From positions 1 through 40,726 of the forward strand of contig WFSR01000062.1 in the NCBI GenBank assembly GCA_015485895.1: DNA of 40,726 nt, read 5' to 3'. The translations under genes were made by a program, and so were the position numbers. Below, piece by piece: positions 8,405 through 16,574 of the stretch (the first letter of the stretch is position 1; every line of letters begins with the position of its first letter). The notes below the pieces were generated by a model, which did no database searches, had not been told where the DNA came from, and saw only the letters and a list, made by a program, of their open reading frames with translations. The DNA is from Candidatus Microgenomates bacterium. Lineage in GTDB: Bacteria > Patescibacteriota > Microgenomatia > UBA12405 > UBA6130.

Positions 8405-9250
8405 TCAATTTTTAATTGCCTTAGCCACAATTTTTAACGGGGCGATAATTTGACCGTTAACATTTATTTTCATTATATCAAACTGATAAGGCTCTTTTTC
8501 AGTAATAACCAAATAGTTACCTTTAGCCAGGGGAGTAGCAGTTTGGAACTGACCCAAACCATTGGTGCGCATTGCTCGAACTGGATTCCCTTCGGCATCC
8601 TGAATTTCCACAATTGCTCCCTCTACAGTATCACCTTCGCTGTCGACCACCAAACCACTAACAATATTTGGTTGTGTAGGAGTAGCCGGCAGTTTCTGAT
8701 TAACAAATTGTGCTGGAGTTGTATCCTGACGTTTCTTAGTCTCCCAAAGTTGTGATAATTCCTGCCAATTCGGTTCGTTCGCCTTCACACCAGTTGAGGT
8801 AGTAGTTAGTGCCGCCCTTTGGGCCGGAGGCGGTGGCTTACGCTGGGGAAGAGAAGCTAAAAATTCCCGGGCTGCCTGGGCTTGTCCCCCAACGGCAACT
8901 TTTTGAAAAAAACGAGCCCGATGTGCCTGTTGAGCTAAGAGATCCAGATCAACTGCCGCCGGCATCTTTTTCCAAAGAAATATTGTAGGTGAATAAACAC
9001 GCCGCAGAAAGATAAGAAACCAAACCTCAAGAGGGCGACCGTTGACAGGAGCAAAAGCTAAAGCTGCAGCGATAACCAGGGGTAAAAGCGTTAAGAAAAA
9101 GCGTAAAGAAACAGGGAGATGAGAAGTATAAAAAATACCGGCGATAATAACGCCAGCTGCCATTTTAGCGAATTGTTTGAGAGTCATATTACCCACAAGA
9201 CGAAACTCATACGAAGAAATCTCTTGTGGTATTTGATGCTGTCCTAACAT
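8405..9250 (-). CDS. PrgI-family membrane protein with carboxypeptidase-regulatory-like domain
   Basis: The N terminus (QHQIPQEISSYEFRLVG, 4-20) followed by two membrane spans (about 28-45 and 49-67) matches PrgI/VirB3-like conjugation proteins. After a Pro/Gln-rich linker (135-195) a beta-sandwich domain of the CarboxypepD_reg type follows (about 196-275, with VSGLVVDSEGDTVEGAIVEI and LGQFQT). Length is 281 aa. It is the first gene of the PrgI-VirB4N-VirB4 operon, and its ATG lies 7 bases after a -10 box. It probably anchors the ATPase at the membrane; the extra domain may bind a partner protein. Which side of the membrane that domain faces is unclear. Confidence 0.75.
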   Translation of the reverse strand: MLGQHQIPQEISSYEFRLVGNMTLKQFAKMAAGVIIAGIFYTSHLPVSLRFFLTLLPLVIAAALAFAPVNGRPLEVWFLIFLRRVYSPTIFLWKKMPAAVDLDLLAQQAHRARFFQKVAVGGQAQAAREFLASLPQRKPPPPAQRAALTTTSTGVKANEPNWQELSQLWETKKRQDTTPAQFVNQKLPATPTQPNIVSGLVVDSEGDTVEGAIVEIQDAEGNPVRAMRTNGLGQFQTATPLAKGNYLVITEKEPYQFDIMKINVNGQIIAPLKIVAKAIKN

Positions 9251-9257
9251 TTATTTC

Positions 9258-9263
9258 AGTTTA
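9258..9263 (-). promoter_or_regulatory. -10 box of the PrgI/VirB4 operon
   Basis: On the minus strand TGC-TAAACT (extended -10) ends 7 bases before the ATG at 9250. A weak TAGTTG lies 17 bases further upstream. Confidence 0.5.
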
Positions 9264-9324
9264 GCATAAAAGAGAGAGAACAACTAGGGAATTGGAGCTA
9301 GGAATTAGAAACTTAGTAATGCGT

Positions 9325-9382
9325 TATCCTGACTCCTTGACGTCACGTCGGGAAGTTCAGGATCTCTGACAAACAGGCTGCC
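9325..9382. repeat. Palindromic repeat with GACGTCACGTC core
   Basis: The inner palindrome GACGT-C-ACGTC (9339-9349) is enclosed by an outer pair ATCCTGA / TTCAGGAT. It is one of a family of such hairpins in this window (20605, 22082, 40263). Confidence 0.65.
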
Positions 9383-9420
9383 TAAAGACGAAAGCTCTGA
9401 TAAGAAAAAAGAAAAATTAG

Positions 9421-9426
9421 TATAAT
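9421..9426 (+). promoter_or_regulatory. Orphan TATAAT upstream of the tig-side structured element
   Basis: A consensus -10 hexamer in the gene-free stretch 9251-9653. No clear -35 is present. It lies about 45 bases before the first stem of the structured element, so it could start a non-coding transcript. Confidence 0.3.
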
Positions 9427-9463
9427 GAAGTAAATAGAACTAGAAACTAGGTTCGCCTCCGCC

Positions 9464-9612
9464 AGTTGGCGGAGTCGGAGGAGCTGATGCTGGCGACTCT
9501 AGTAACAATCTGCCATTCGCTGAAGACCCAACTCATGCACGCAAGGGTGAGGTATAAATTAGTCTTAGTTAGATAAGCCTTTTTTAAGCTGATTTTTATT
9601 GGGGAAGACTTA
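9464..9612 (+). ncRNA. Candidate structured element upstream of tig (copy A)
   Basis: Begins with the hairpin CTCCGCC-AGTT-GGCGGAG (about 9467-9484 region), then a stem GAGTCG (9472-9477) / CGACTC (9494-9499) around a 16-base loop, then a block matching 16710-16778 at about 57 of 69 positions by hand alignment. The matching stem in the other copy is GAGTCA/TGACTC, a compensatory change. A later pair AGTCTT / AAGACT closes the distal part. It lies upstream of the tig -35 box, so it is not in the tig leader. No known RNA family is recognised. Confidence 0.45.
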
Positions 9613-9615
9613 GCG

Positions 9616-9644
9616 TTGACTTGTTGATCCTCCTGGAGTAAACT
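9616..9644 (+). promoter_or_regulatory. tig promoter
   Basis: TTGACT (9616-9621), 17-base spacer, TAAACT (9639-9644). The GTG start of tig follows after 9 bases, so the mRNA should be leaderless or have a leader of 2-3 bases. Confidence 0.75.
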
Positions 9645-9653
9645 AAGACTACC

Positions 9654-10508
9654 GTGGAAAAAGATAACATTCAAACTACACTTTCTTGGCCAGAAGAAAA
9701 CATCTTTGAAATTAAGGTTACAGTACCATGGGGGCGTATTCAAGGTGAATACCAAAAGTTACTTGTCGCCTTTGCTAAACAACTGGAAAGTCATGGTTTT
9801 CGTAAAGGTAATGTTCCACCCAAATTGGCTGAAGAGAAAATTGGCAAGGAAAAGCTTTACCAACAATTAAGCAATCAATTATTACCTCTCATCTATAATG
9901 AAGCTATTGCTAAAGAGAACATTCAGGCCATTGGTCAACCAAAAATCGAATTAGTAAAAGCAAAAGAGGGTGAGAATTGGGAACTTAAGATTACCGGTTA
10001 TCGCAAGCCCCAAGTCAACCTCGCCGGTTATAAGGAAAAAATCAAGACCTTAAATGCTCAAAGCAAAATTTGGACCCCTGAAAAAGGAAAATCACCAGAA
10101 CAAACAGCTGCCGAACAACAAAAAGAAAAAGAGGATAAATTCCAAAAGATTATTGCCACCCTCTTAAATAATATCACCGTCAACATTCCTGAACCTATGA
10201 TAGAAACTGAGGTAAAAAGAAAAATGGCCGGTCTTATCGCGGATCTCCAGAAAGCAGGAATGAGCTTGGGTGACTATGCCCAATCACAGGGTAAAAGTGT
10301 CGAACAAATTCAACAGGAATATCGACAGCAGGTCGAGGGGCTTATCAAGCTGGAACTAATTTTGGAAGCTATTGCTAATCAAGAGCACATTATTGTTAAC
10401 CAGGAAGAGATTCAGCAGCTTACCAAAAACAATCCTCAGGTAAATACCTATATCCTAAGCCAACTGCTCCGTCAACAAAAAGTGCTTGAATACCTCAATA
10501 GCCTGTAG
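9654..10508 (+). CDS. tig: Trigger factor-like chaperone lacking the PPIase domain
   Basis: Ribosome-associated chaperone for nascent chains. The ribosome-docking signature GFRKGNVPP (48-56) and the N-terminal domain (about 1-115) are present. A Lys/Glu/Gln-rich linker (about 130-155) then leads straight into the helical C-terminal chaperone domain (160-284). The FKBP-type peptidyl-prolyl isomerase domain of standard trigger factors (about 430 aa) is missing, giving 284 aa. The start is a GTG 9 bases after a good promoter, and no Shine-Dalgarno site is visible. The 3' end carries the promoter of the next gene. Confidence 0.85.
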   Translation: MEKDNIQTTLSWPEENIFEIKVTVPWGRIQGEYQKLLVAFAKQLESHGFRKGNVPPKLAEEKIGKEKLYQQLSNQLLPLIYNEAIAKENIQAIGQPKIELVKAKEGENWELKITGYRKPQVNLAGYKEKIKTLNAQSKIWTPEKGKSPEQTAAEQQKEKEDKFQKIIATLLNNITVNIPEPMIETEVKRKMAGLIADLQKAGMSLGDYAQSQGKSVEQIQQEYRQQVEGLIKLELILEAIANQEHIIVNQEEIQQLTKNNPQVNTYILSQLLRQQKVLEYLNSL

Positions 10509-10514
10509 TAAAAT
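10486..10514 (+). promoter_or_regulatory. Promoter inside the tig 3' end
   Basis: TTGAAT (10486-10491), 17-base spacer, TAAAAT (10509-10514), then the ATG of the next gene 6 bases later. The -35 lies within the last codons of tig. Confidence 0.65.
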
Positions 10515-10520
10515 CTATAT

Positions 10521-11036
10521 ATGGCACAGAAAAACAACTCAGGTCATCAGCAAGGGGGGCAAAATCAGGTTTCTTTTGAAACCTTAGCTAAACAGCAAAT
10601 CTCAAGAGAACAACAGCGTTTGGAAATTCTTCGCCGGATAGCTTTCTTGCACCAAAAAGAAGCTGTTGAAAAAAAGCCCAGCTACAATCTTCTCTATAAT
10701 GGTAGTGAACGGCAAACAAAAGAAGAAATAATTGCTTTACGTCAGGAAATAAAAAAGCTCGCCAAAAAGGTTGTCCATATCCAAGCTAATGTCGACCGTG
10801 CCGTTAACCAAAGGGCTAGTCGGCCAAGCCATTACGAGTTAAGCTTTTGGCAACATCTTCATCGCTGGGTGCGCCAGCTGGTAGAAAAAGCTGACAAGGT
10901 AGATATTTGGTTACAAGAATGGAATCAACGCCGGCGCAAAAAAGGTGATTTTTGGGGAATCGTTAGCAACAAGAAGCGTGGCGGCGCTCAGTTTCTTCTT
11001 TCATCTGAACATTATATGGCGCGATCAGCAGGCTAA
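10521..11036 (+). CDS. Conserved-looking hypothetical protein with coiled-coil region
   Basis: A highly charged cytoplasmic protein of 171 aa with no membrane span or signal peptide. A Gln/Gly-rich N terminus is followed by a helix-forming segment (about 20-100, with EEIIALRQEIKKLAKKV), then a Trp-rich patch (LSFWQHLHRWV, about 108-118) and a basic region RRRKKGD. It ends SSEHYMARSAG. I do not recognise a function. It may belong to one of the uncharacterised protein families found in candidate-phyla genomes, but I cannot confirm that. It lies between tig and thrS (21-base gap) and has its own predicted leaderless promoter. Confidence 0.75.
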   Translation: MAQKNNSGHQQGGQNQVSFETLAKQQISREQQRLEILRRIAFLHQKEAVEKKPSYNLLYNGSERQTKEEIIALRQEIKKLAKKVVHIQANVDRAVNQRASRPSHYELSFWQHLHRWVRQLVEKADKVDIWLQEWNQRRRKKGDFWGIVSNKKRGGAQFLLSSEHYMARSAG

Positions 11037-11057
11037 TTTGACTTTCACCCCGAGAGC

Positions 11058-12842
11058 ATGTTTAATAAAACAAAAGTGAAAAAAACCAAAACAGAAAAGT
11101 TAGCCATTCTACGTCATTCCTGTGAGCATTTACTAATGCAAGCTATGTTGCGTCTCTGGCCGGGGAAAATTCTAATGGCACTAGGACCGGCAACCAAGAA
11201 CGGTTTCTATGCTGACTTTGAAACCCTCGATAATTTAAAAATTACCCCCACTGACTTTCCCAAAATAGAGGCAGAAATGCACAAAATCGTTCAAGAAAAG
11301 TTACTGTTCAAAAAATATATTATTAATACAAAAAGAGCACGAAAATTATTCGCCAATAATCCCTATAAACAGGAGCTTATCGACGATATCGTGCACAAAA
11401 AAGAGCCTATTTCTATTTATTATACCGGCAGAGACTTTGTTGATCTTTGCCGAGGCCCCCATGTACAAAACACCGGTCAACTAAAGCACTTTAAGCTCTT
11501 AAGTGTAGCTGGAGCTTATTGGCGGGGGAGCGAAAAAAATAAAATGCTCACTAGAATTTACGGAACTTGTTTCCCGACTAAGAAGGAATTAGATACTTAT
11601 CTCAAGCAACGCGCGGAAGCACAAAAACGTGATCATCGCCGTTTGGGAGAAGAGCTGGATCTCTTTATTATTGATGAGACAGTAGGACCTGGATTAATTT
11701 TATGGCAGCCAAAAGGGGCTATCCTTCGCAAAATCATTATGGATTTCGCTCTTGATACCTATCTAAAAAATGGTTACCAACTCGTTTTTACCCCCCACAT
11801 TGCCCGGATTAAACTTTGGCAACAATCAGGCCATTGGGACTTTTACCGTGAGTCTATGTTTGCCCCATTCAAAGCCGAAAATCAACTTTATAGTCTAAAG
11901 CCGATGAATTGTCCCCTACACGTTAAAATTTATAATCACAAAATAAAAAGTTACCGCGACCTACCGTTGCGCTATACCGAAATGGGAACGGTTTACCGTT
12001 TCGAAAAAAGCGGCGTTCTCCATGGTTTAACTCGCGTGCGGGGCTTTACTCAAGATGACGCTCACATTATCTGTCGCCGTGATCAACTAGAAGAGGAAAT
12101 TAGTCATGCTTTAGAGCTCACTTTTTATATTCTAAAAACGTTCGGCTTCAACAAATTCAAAGTAAAACTAAGTACTCGCGATCCCAAAGAAAAGGGAAAA
12201 TTTATTGGCAATGATGAAGATTGGCAACTAGCAGAAAAACTACTTCTCCAGTCGCTGAAGAAGAATAAAATTCCTTCTTTAGAGGAAGATCGCGGCGGGG
12301 CAGCTTTCTATGGACCCAAAATAGATGTAACAATCAACGACGCCATCGGGCGTGAATGGCAATTATCAACTATCCAATTAGATTTTAACCTGCCATCTCG
12401 TTTCCAAATGCGCTACATTGACCAAAAGGGGCAGGCTCGCCAACCTTTCATGATTCACCGAGCTTTGCTGGGTTCTCTAGAACGCTTTATCGGCATCTTA
12501 ATCGAACACTATGCCGGTGCTTTTCCACCTTGGCTCGCACCAGTTCAGGTGGTTATTTTGCCCATAACTGAAAAGGAAATAGGACCAGCTAAAAAGATAG
12601 CCGATCAATTATCGCAAGCCAATTTACGTTACGAATTAAGCAGTAGTAATCAAACTTTGAGCTATCGCCTTCGTCAGGCAGAATTGCAAAAAATTCCCTA
12701 TCTACTTATCGTTGGCCAGCGGGAAGTTAAGGAAAACAAGATGGTACTACGCCGGCGGGGCAACAAGGAACAGCGAACCCTTACCATAAAGGATTTCTTG
12801 GCTATCGTTAATAAAGAAATTGCCAAAAAAAAGCTTCTGTGA
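11058..12842 (+). CDS. thrS: Threonyl-tRNA synthetase without TGS domain
   Basis: Class II synthetase charging tRNA-Thr. The editing domain is present with HSCEH (20-24) and NGFYADFE, as is the catalytic core: zinc ligand C285 in PMNCPLH, motif 2 LRYTEMGTVYRFE (304-316) and HGLTRVRGFTQDDAH (322-336). The C-terminal anticodon-binding domain starts near 500 (PVQVVILPITEKE). The N-terminal TGS domain of E. coli ThrRS (642 aa) is missing, giving 594 aa. An AG-rich GAGAG precedes the ATG, and no -10 box is seen at leaderless distance, so it is probably cotranscribed with the preceding gene. Confidence 0.95.
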   Translation: MFNKTKVKKTKTEKLAILRHSCEHLLMQAMLRLWPGKILMALGPATKNGFYADFETLDNLKITPTDFPKIEAEMHKIVQEKLLFKKYIINTKRARKLFANNPYKQELIDDIVHKKEPISIYYTGRDFVDLCRGPHVQNTGQLKHFKLLSVAGAYWRGSEKNKMLTRIYGTCFPTKKELDTYLKQRAEAQKRDHRRLGEELDLFIIDETVGPGLILWQPKGAILRKIIMDFALDTYLKNGYQLVFTPHIARIKLWQQSGHWDFYRESMFAPFKAENQLYSLKPMNCPLHVKIYNHKIKSYRDLPLRYTEMGTVYRFEKSGVLHGLTRVRGFTQDDAHIICRRDQLEEEISHALELTFYILKTFGFNKFKVKLSTRDPKEKGKFIGNDEDWQLAEKLLLQSLKKNKIPSLEEDRGGAAFYGPKIDVTINDAIGREWQLSTIQLDFNLPSRFQMRYIDQKGQARQPFMIHRALLGSLERFIGILIEHYAGAFPPWLAPVQVVILPITEKEIGPAKKIADQLSQANLRYELSSSNQTLSYRLRQAELQKIPYLLIVGQREVKENKMVLRRRGNKEQRTLTIKDFLAIVNKEIAKKKLL

Positions 12843-12848
12843 TATAGT
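12820..12848 (+). promoter_or_regulatory. infC operon promoter
   Basis: TTGCCA (12820-12825), 17-base spacer, TATAGT (12843-12848). It lies across the thrS stop codon. The TTG candidate start of infC follows after 9 bases and a GTG after 15. Confidence 0.65.
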
Positions 12849-12857
12849 AAGGAGTAG

Positions 12858-13409
12858 TTGCCTGTGAGAAAGCAAGAAAAGACTATTTTTTATCGAATAA
12901 ATTGGCAAATACGGGCATCGCCCATTCGCGTTATTGACAGTCAGGGCAAACAATTGGGTATCTTAGCTTTAGACAAAGCACGGATTTTAGCTCAAGAGAA
13001 AGGTCTTGATTTGGTTGAGATAGCGCCTAGAGCCAAGCCACCGGTGGCAAAATTAATTAATTATGCTAAATTTAAGTATCAACAGCAAAAAAAGCGACGG
13101 CAAGAACACAAAAAACAGAAAAGGGGAGAAGTAAAAGAATTTCGCTTTTCCCCATTTGTTGAAGAAGCCGATGTTACCAGGAAATTGAAAAGAGCTAAGA
13201 AATTCAGTTTGGCAGGAAGAAGGTTAAAAATTACCGTCCGTTTCCGGGGACGGCAAATTACCAAGCAGAATTTTGGTTATGATTTAATTAATAAAATTGC
13301 TAAAATTCTAGAGGAAAATTATCAACTAGAGGAGAAACCAAAAATTATAGGAAAAAGACTTATTGCTTTTTTTAAACCTATAAAGCATGAAAACGAAACA
13401 AAAAATTAG
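12858..13409 (+). CDS. infC: Translation initiation factor IF-3
   Basis: Keeps 30S free of 50S and checks the initiator tRNA-start codon pairing. N domain: NWQIRASPIRVIDSQGKQLG, then LDLVEIAP and KPPVAKLINYAKFKY; C domain from about 90 (VKEFRFSPFVEEADV) to KPKIIGKRL. Length 183 aa fits. No ATG is available: the frame opens at TTG 12858, with a GTG at 12864 that has AAGGAG at a better 9-base distance. A non-AUG start is the known basis of IF-3 autoregulation in E. coli (AUU), so a similar control is plausible. First gene of infC-rpmI-rplT; overlaps rpmI by 23 bases. Confidence 0.93.
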   Translation: MPVRKQEKTIFYRINWQIRASPIRVIDSQGKQLGILALDKARILAQEKGLDLVEIAPRAKPPVAKLINYAKFKYQQQKKRRQEHKKQKRGEVKEFRFSPFVEEADVTRKLKRAKKFSLAGRRLKITVRFRGRQITKQNFGYDLINKIAKILEENYQLEEKPKIIGKRLIAFFKPIKHENETKN

Positions 13410-13590
13410 AAAAGCCCTTTCAAAACGTTTTAGAATAACGCCGAAAGGGAAAATTTTGCGTCTCCATAGCGGCGGTCGTCACCTTCGCCGGCGAAAAAGC
13501 CGGAAACAAAAACGCCGCCTCAAGAAACCAATAGAGGTAAAAGGCCGTTTGGCTATCAAACTTAGGAAATTGTTAGGAGGTAAAAAATGA
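13387..13590 (+). CDS. rpmI: Ribosomal protein bL35
   Basis: A very basic 67-aa 50S protein. It has the usual core: KALSKRFRITPKGKILRL, HLRRRKSRKQKRRLKKP and a C-terminal LLGGKK. The gene sits in the standard infC-rpmI-rplT order, overlaps infC by 23 bases, and shares 4 bases (ATGA) with rplT. Confidence 0.94.
   Translation: MKTKQKIRKALSKRFRITPKGKILRLHSGGRHLRRRKSRKQKRRLKKPIEVKGRLAIKLRKLLGGKK
13575..13580 (+). promoter_or_regulatory. Strong Shine-Dalgarno site for rplT
   Basis: AGGAGG ends 6 bases before the rplT ATG (13587). It shows the 16S anti-SD is in use even though most first genes lack such a site. Confidence 0.7.
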
Positions 13591-13961
13591 GAGTGAAAAC
13601 GGGGTATTCACGACGCCGTCACCATAAAAAAATTCTTCAGCAAACAAAGGGGTACAGAATGACCCACCATCGTCTTCTCAAGGTTGCCCACGAGGCTCTT
13701 CTCCACGCAGGCCAATACGCATTCGCGGGTCGCAAAAAACGAAAGCGAGACTTGCACCGATTATGGATTACCCGCTTAAACGCTGCTCTTCGTCAGGAAA
13801 ATCTCATCTATTCCCATTTTATTCATCTCTTAAAAAAGAGAGGGGTTACGCTGAACCGCAAAATGTTGGCCGAATTGGCTACGCGTGAACCGTTAAAATT
13901 TAAAGCTTTACTCTCTGCGATATTACCACCGTCATCCCAAAATCCTAAGGCTGAGAAGTAG
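13587..13961 (+). CDS. rplT: Ribosomal protein bL20
   Basis: An early-assembly 50S protein, also a translational repressor of rpmI-rplT in several bacteria. The N terminus RVKTGYSRRRHHKKILQQTKGYR and LWITRLNAALRQ are typical; 124 aa is close to the usual 115-120. It ends the infC operon, and its last 17 bases overlap the convergent penicillin-binding protein gene. Confidence 0.95.
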   Translation: MRVKTGYSRRRHHKKILQQTKGYRMTHHRLLKVAHEALLHAGQYAFAGRKKRKRDLHRLWITRLNAALRQENLIYSHFIHLLKKRGVTLNRKMLAELATREPLKFKALLSAILPPSSQNPKAEK

Positions 13962-16539
13962 CAGAAGCAGTTGCTGTGGGTATTGGCGTAGGTATTGGCG
14001 AAGGGACAAAATTCCACGGTTTATTTACTCCAATATGAATTATCTTCTCCGCTTTTTGCTGTTTTTCATCTTCTGCCTCGGCTTTAAGCACATAAACACC
14101 ATCGCTCAAAGTAACCGGCTTTTCATAAGGTAAACCTACAAAATGGGCAATTTCCAGATTGTTAGCCAAAACCCTTACTTCTTTTATTTTCTCCAAGCTA
14201 TTGACCCGCAATTTAAGCAAGAAACTATTGCCCACTGTCTCTTCGTCTTTGGGACTCTGAAATTGGAGAGCCAATGGATTACCTTGACAATAGCTATGCG
14301 GGGGATGATAACGAGGATCCGATTGGGTTGCTAACCAGTTTAAAATACCTTCTTGCCAGCGATTTTTACCATCCTTAGAGACAGGATCTTCTTCTTTAAA
14401 AATAAAGAACTCTTTCTCGTCATAATCGCCCGCAGCAATTTGGCCCGGTGTGGCCAACTTATGCTCCTCCCGGCAAAGTTTTAACTTCACATGAATAGGG
14501 TCTTTACCCACTGGTTCGGTTCCTTTGATAAAGTACTCCTGACGCGAAGGGAAACCATCATGAGCCGGATAGCCAGAAACAATATCCACTCCCATTTGAT
14601 GGACATCATCAGGCTTCACAACAGGCTGGTAACCATATCTTTTTAGGGCTGCTAACATAACCCGCCGCCAAATTGGTGTTGCCCCAGAGATACCTGACGC
14701 TACCCTCTTCATCGGACTATTATCATTATTGCCAACCCATACTGCCACCAAAATATTGCCCGTCCAACCAATAGCCCAATTATCGCGCTTATCATTGGTT
14801 GTTCCAGTTTTTACTGCTACTTGCTTACCAGGGATACAAAGACCACTATGAGGACCAAAACTAATTAGTCGTGCCTTATCATCAGACAAAATATTGCTAA
14901 TGATAAAAGCCACTCCTGGTGAAAACACCGTTTTTCCTGATGTTGGTTGAAATTGGAAAAGAATCTTACCAGTTTGATCTTTTACCTGCAAAATCCCTAC
15001 AGGACTCTCCACTCGCCCTTGATTTGCGAAAGCAGTATAAGCACTGGCTAAATCAATCATCCTTATTTCACCGCCGCCTAGAGTTACCGCTAAGCCAAAC
15101 CGACGCAAGTTGTTGGGCGTGGGCGCTAAGGTATGGAGTCCCATTTGATCAGCCTTAGTCAACATGTTCTTCAAACCAACCATAGCTAACATTTTTACTG
15201 CTGGAACATTAATAGAATTACCTAAAGCATAACGTAATTGAAGAGGACCGTGATATTTGCCATCATAGTTAACAGGAACATAATCTGGCTGATTGGACGA
15301 CGAAGACGGAAAAACAGTTTTGACATCCATAAGCAGAGTAGCCGCTGTATACCCTTTTTCCAGAGCCAGGCCATAAGTCACCGGTTTTATAGCCGAGCCG
15401 GGTTGTCTCAATGCCTGAGTAACAACATTAAATTTCCCGTCAATATCTTTAGCAAAATAACTCTTAGACCCTACCATCGCCAGAACATCCCCCCGCCGAG
15501 GATTCAAGACCAAAACTCCGGCATTAGTAATGTGGAGATTTTTTACTTTCGCTAATTCTTCTTTCACGATTTTTTCTGCTTGTTCCTGCAAAGTTTCATC
15601 CAAGCTTGTTTCTACTTCTAGACCACCCTGCTCGACTAAAGATGCCCCATACAGTTGCTCTAATTGCTGCTTTATCCAAAAAACAAAATGGGGGGCTTTG
15701 ATAGAAACACTGGAAGGGGCAAAATGCATCTTTGGCAATTCTTCCCGGGCTGCTTTTTCAGTTTCCCTATCAATATACCCATCCTCCCGCATCCGCCGTA
15801 AAACCGCTTCTGTTCGCTTAATATAGGCTTGCGGATGCACACCATAAGGGGAGTAATATGATGGCCGCTGTGGTAAACCGGCCAGAAAAGCTGCCTCTGG
15901 CAAGTTCAGGTCACTAACTTTTTTATGGAAATATTCCTCAGCCGCCGCTCCCACTCCCCAAGCGTTTCCCCCATATGGAGCTTCGTTTAAATACATCAAA
16001 AGAATTTGATCCTTGGAATATTTTTTCTCTGTTTGAAGGGCCAAAATGAACTCTTTTAATTTTCTAGTTAAAGTACGCTGTGGGTTTAAAAGAACTACTT
16101 TTACTAGCTGCTGTGTCAATGTGGAGCCTCCCTCTAGGCGATGACGAAACGCAATATTATAAACAGCGCGAAGGATGCCTCGCCAGCTGAAACCGGGATG
16201 AGAATAAAAGTTTTTATCCTCGATGGAAATCGTCGCCCACTTTAAATAATCTGGCACCTCTTCCCAATTCACCGGTGTTCGTTTAGCCTGATGATAAACA
16301 TCAAAAAGTAATTGGTGGTTGCGATCATATATGCGAGTGGCAAAACCTTTGCGCCGCACCAAACGGTTTGGCGACGGCAAATCCCGAGCCGTCCAGGCAA
16401 AGGCTATCACCATACTAACAATTCCCACTAACAACAAAATAAAAGTAGCTAAAGAAAGGTAAAAAGCCCAGCGCCCCCAATTACCCCTTGACCGATATTG
16501 AGAAGGATATCGTCCACCACTCCGACGAAACAAAAACAT
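13945..16539 (-). CDS. Bifunctional penicillin-binding protein, class A (transglycosylase/transpeptidase)
   Basis: Polymerises and cross-links peptidoglycan outside the membrane. One membrane span (about 25-48). The GT51 domain has catalytic E107 in ISIEDKNFYSHPG and GGSTLTQQL (137-145). The transpeptidase domain has S382-A-I-K385, S442-I-N444 and K577-T-G579, so all three motifs are intact. An immunoglobulin-like C-terminal domain (about 755-845) and a Pro/Thr/Ser tail follow. Length 864 aa. The ATG is 5 bases from a consensus TATAAT. Divergent from thyX; its end overlaps rplT. Confidence 0.95.
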   Translation of the reverse strand: MFLFRRSGGRYPSQYRSRGNWGRWAFYLSLATFILLLVGIVSMVIAFAWTARDLPSPNRLVRRKGFATRIYDRNHQLLFDVYHQAKRTPVNWEEVPDYLKWATISIEDKNFYSHPGFSWRGILRAVYNIAFRHRLEGGSTLTQQLVKVVLLNPQRTLTRKLKEFILALQTEKKYSKDQILLMYLNEAPYGGNAWGVGAAAEEYFHKKVSDLNLPEAAFLAGLPQRPSYYSPYGVHPQAYIKRTEAVLRRMREDGYIDRETEKAAREELPKMHFAPSSVSIKAPHFVFWIKQQLEQLYGASLVEQGGLEVETSLDETLQEQAEKIVKEELAKVKNLHITNAGVLVLNPRRGDVLAMVGSKSYFAKDIDGKFNVVTQALRQPGSAIKPVTYGLALEKGYTAATLLMDVKTVFPSSSSNQPDYVPVNYDGKYHGPLQLRYALGNSINVPAVKMLAMVGLKNMLTKADQMGLHTLAPTPNNLRRFGLAVTLGGGEIRMIDLASAYTAFANQGRVESPVGILQVKDQTGKILFQFQPTSGKTVFSPGVAFIISNILSDDKARLISFGPHSGLCIPGKQVAVKTGTTNDKRDNWAIGWTGNILVAVWVGNNDNSPMKRVASGISGATPIWRRVMLAALKRYGYQPVVKPDDVHQMGVDIVSGYPAHDGFPSRQEYFIKGTEPVGKDPIHVKLKLCREEHKLATPGQIAAGDYDEKEFFIFKEEDPVSKDGKNRWQEGILNWLATQSDPRYHPPHSYCQGNPLALQFQSPKDEETVGNSFLLKLRVNSLEKIKEVRVLANNLEIAHFVGLPYEKPVTLSDGVYVLKAEAEDEKQQKAEKIIHIGVNKPWNFVPSPIPTPIPTATASATSQP

Positions 16540-16544
16540 AAATT

Positions 16545-16550
16545 ATTATA
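16545..16550 (-). promoter_or_regulatory. -10 box of the penicillin-binding protein gene
   Basis: TATAAT on the minus strand ends 5 bases before the ATG at 16539. TAGTCT lies 17 bases upstream as a weak -35. Confidence 0.6.
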
Positions 16551-16574
16551 AACTAATAGACGTCGAAAGACTAG

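Noticed and set aside
9481..9620. Structured element as a tig riboswitch or T-box
   Set aside because: It lies upstream of the predicted -35 box of tig, so it would not be in the mRNA, and the T-box GGTGG motif is absent.
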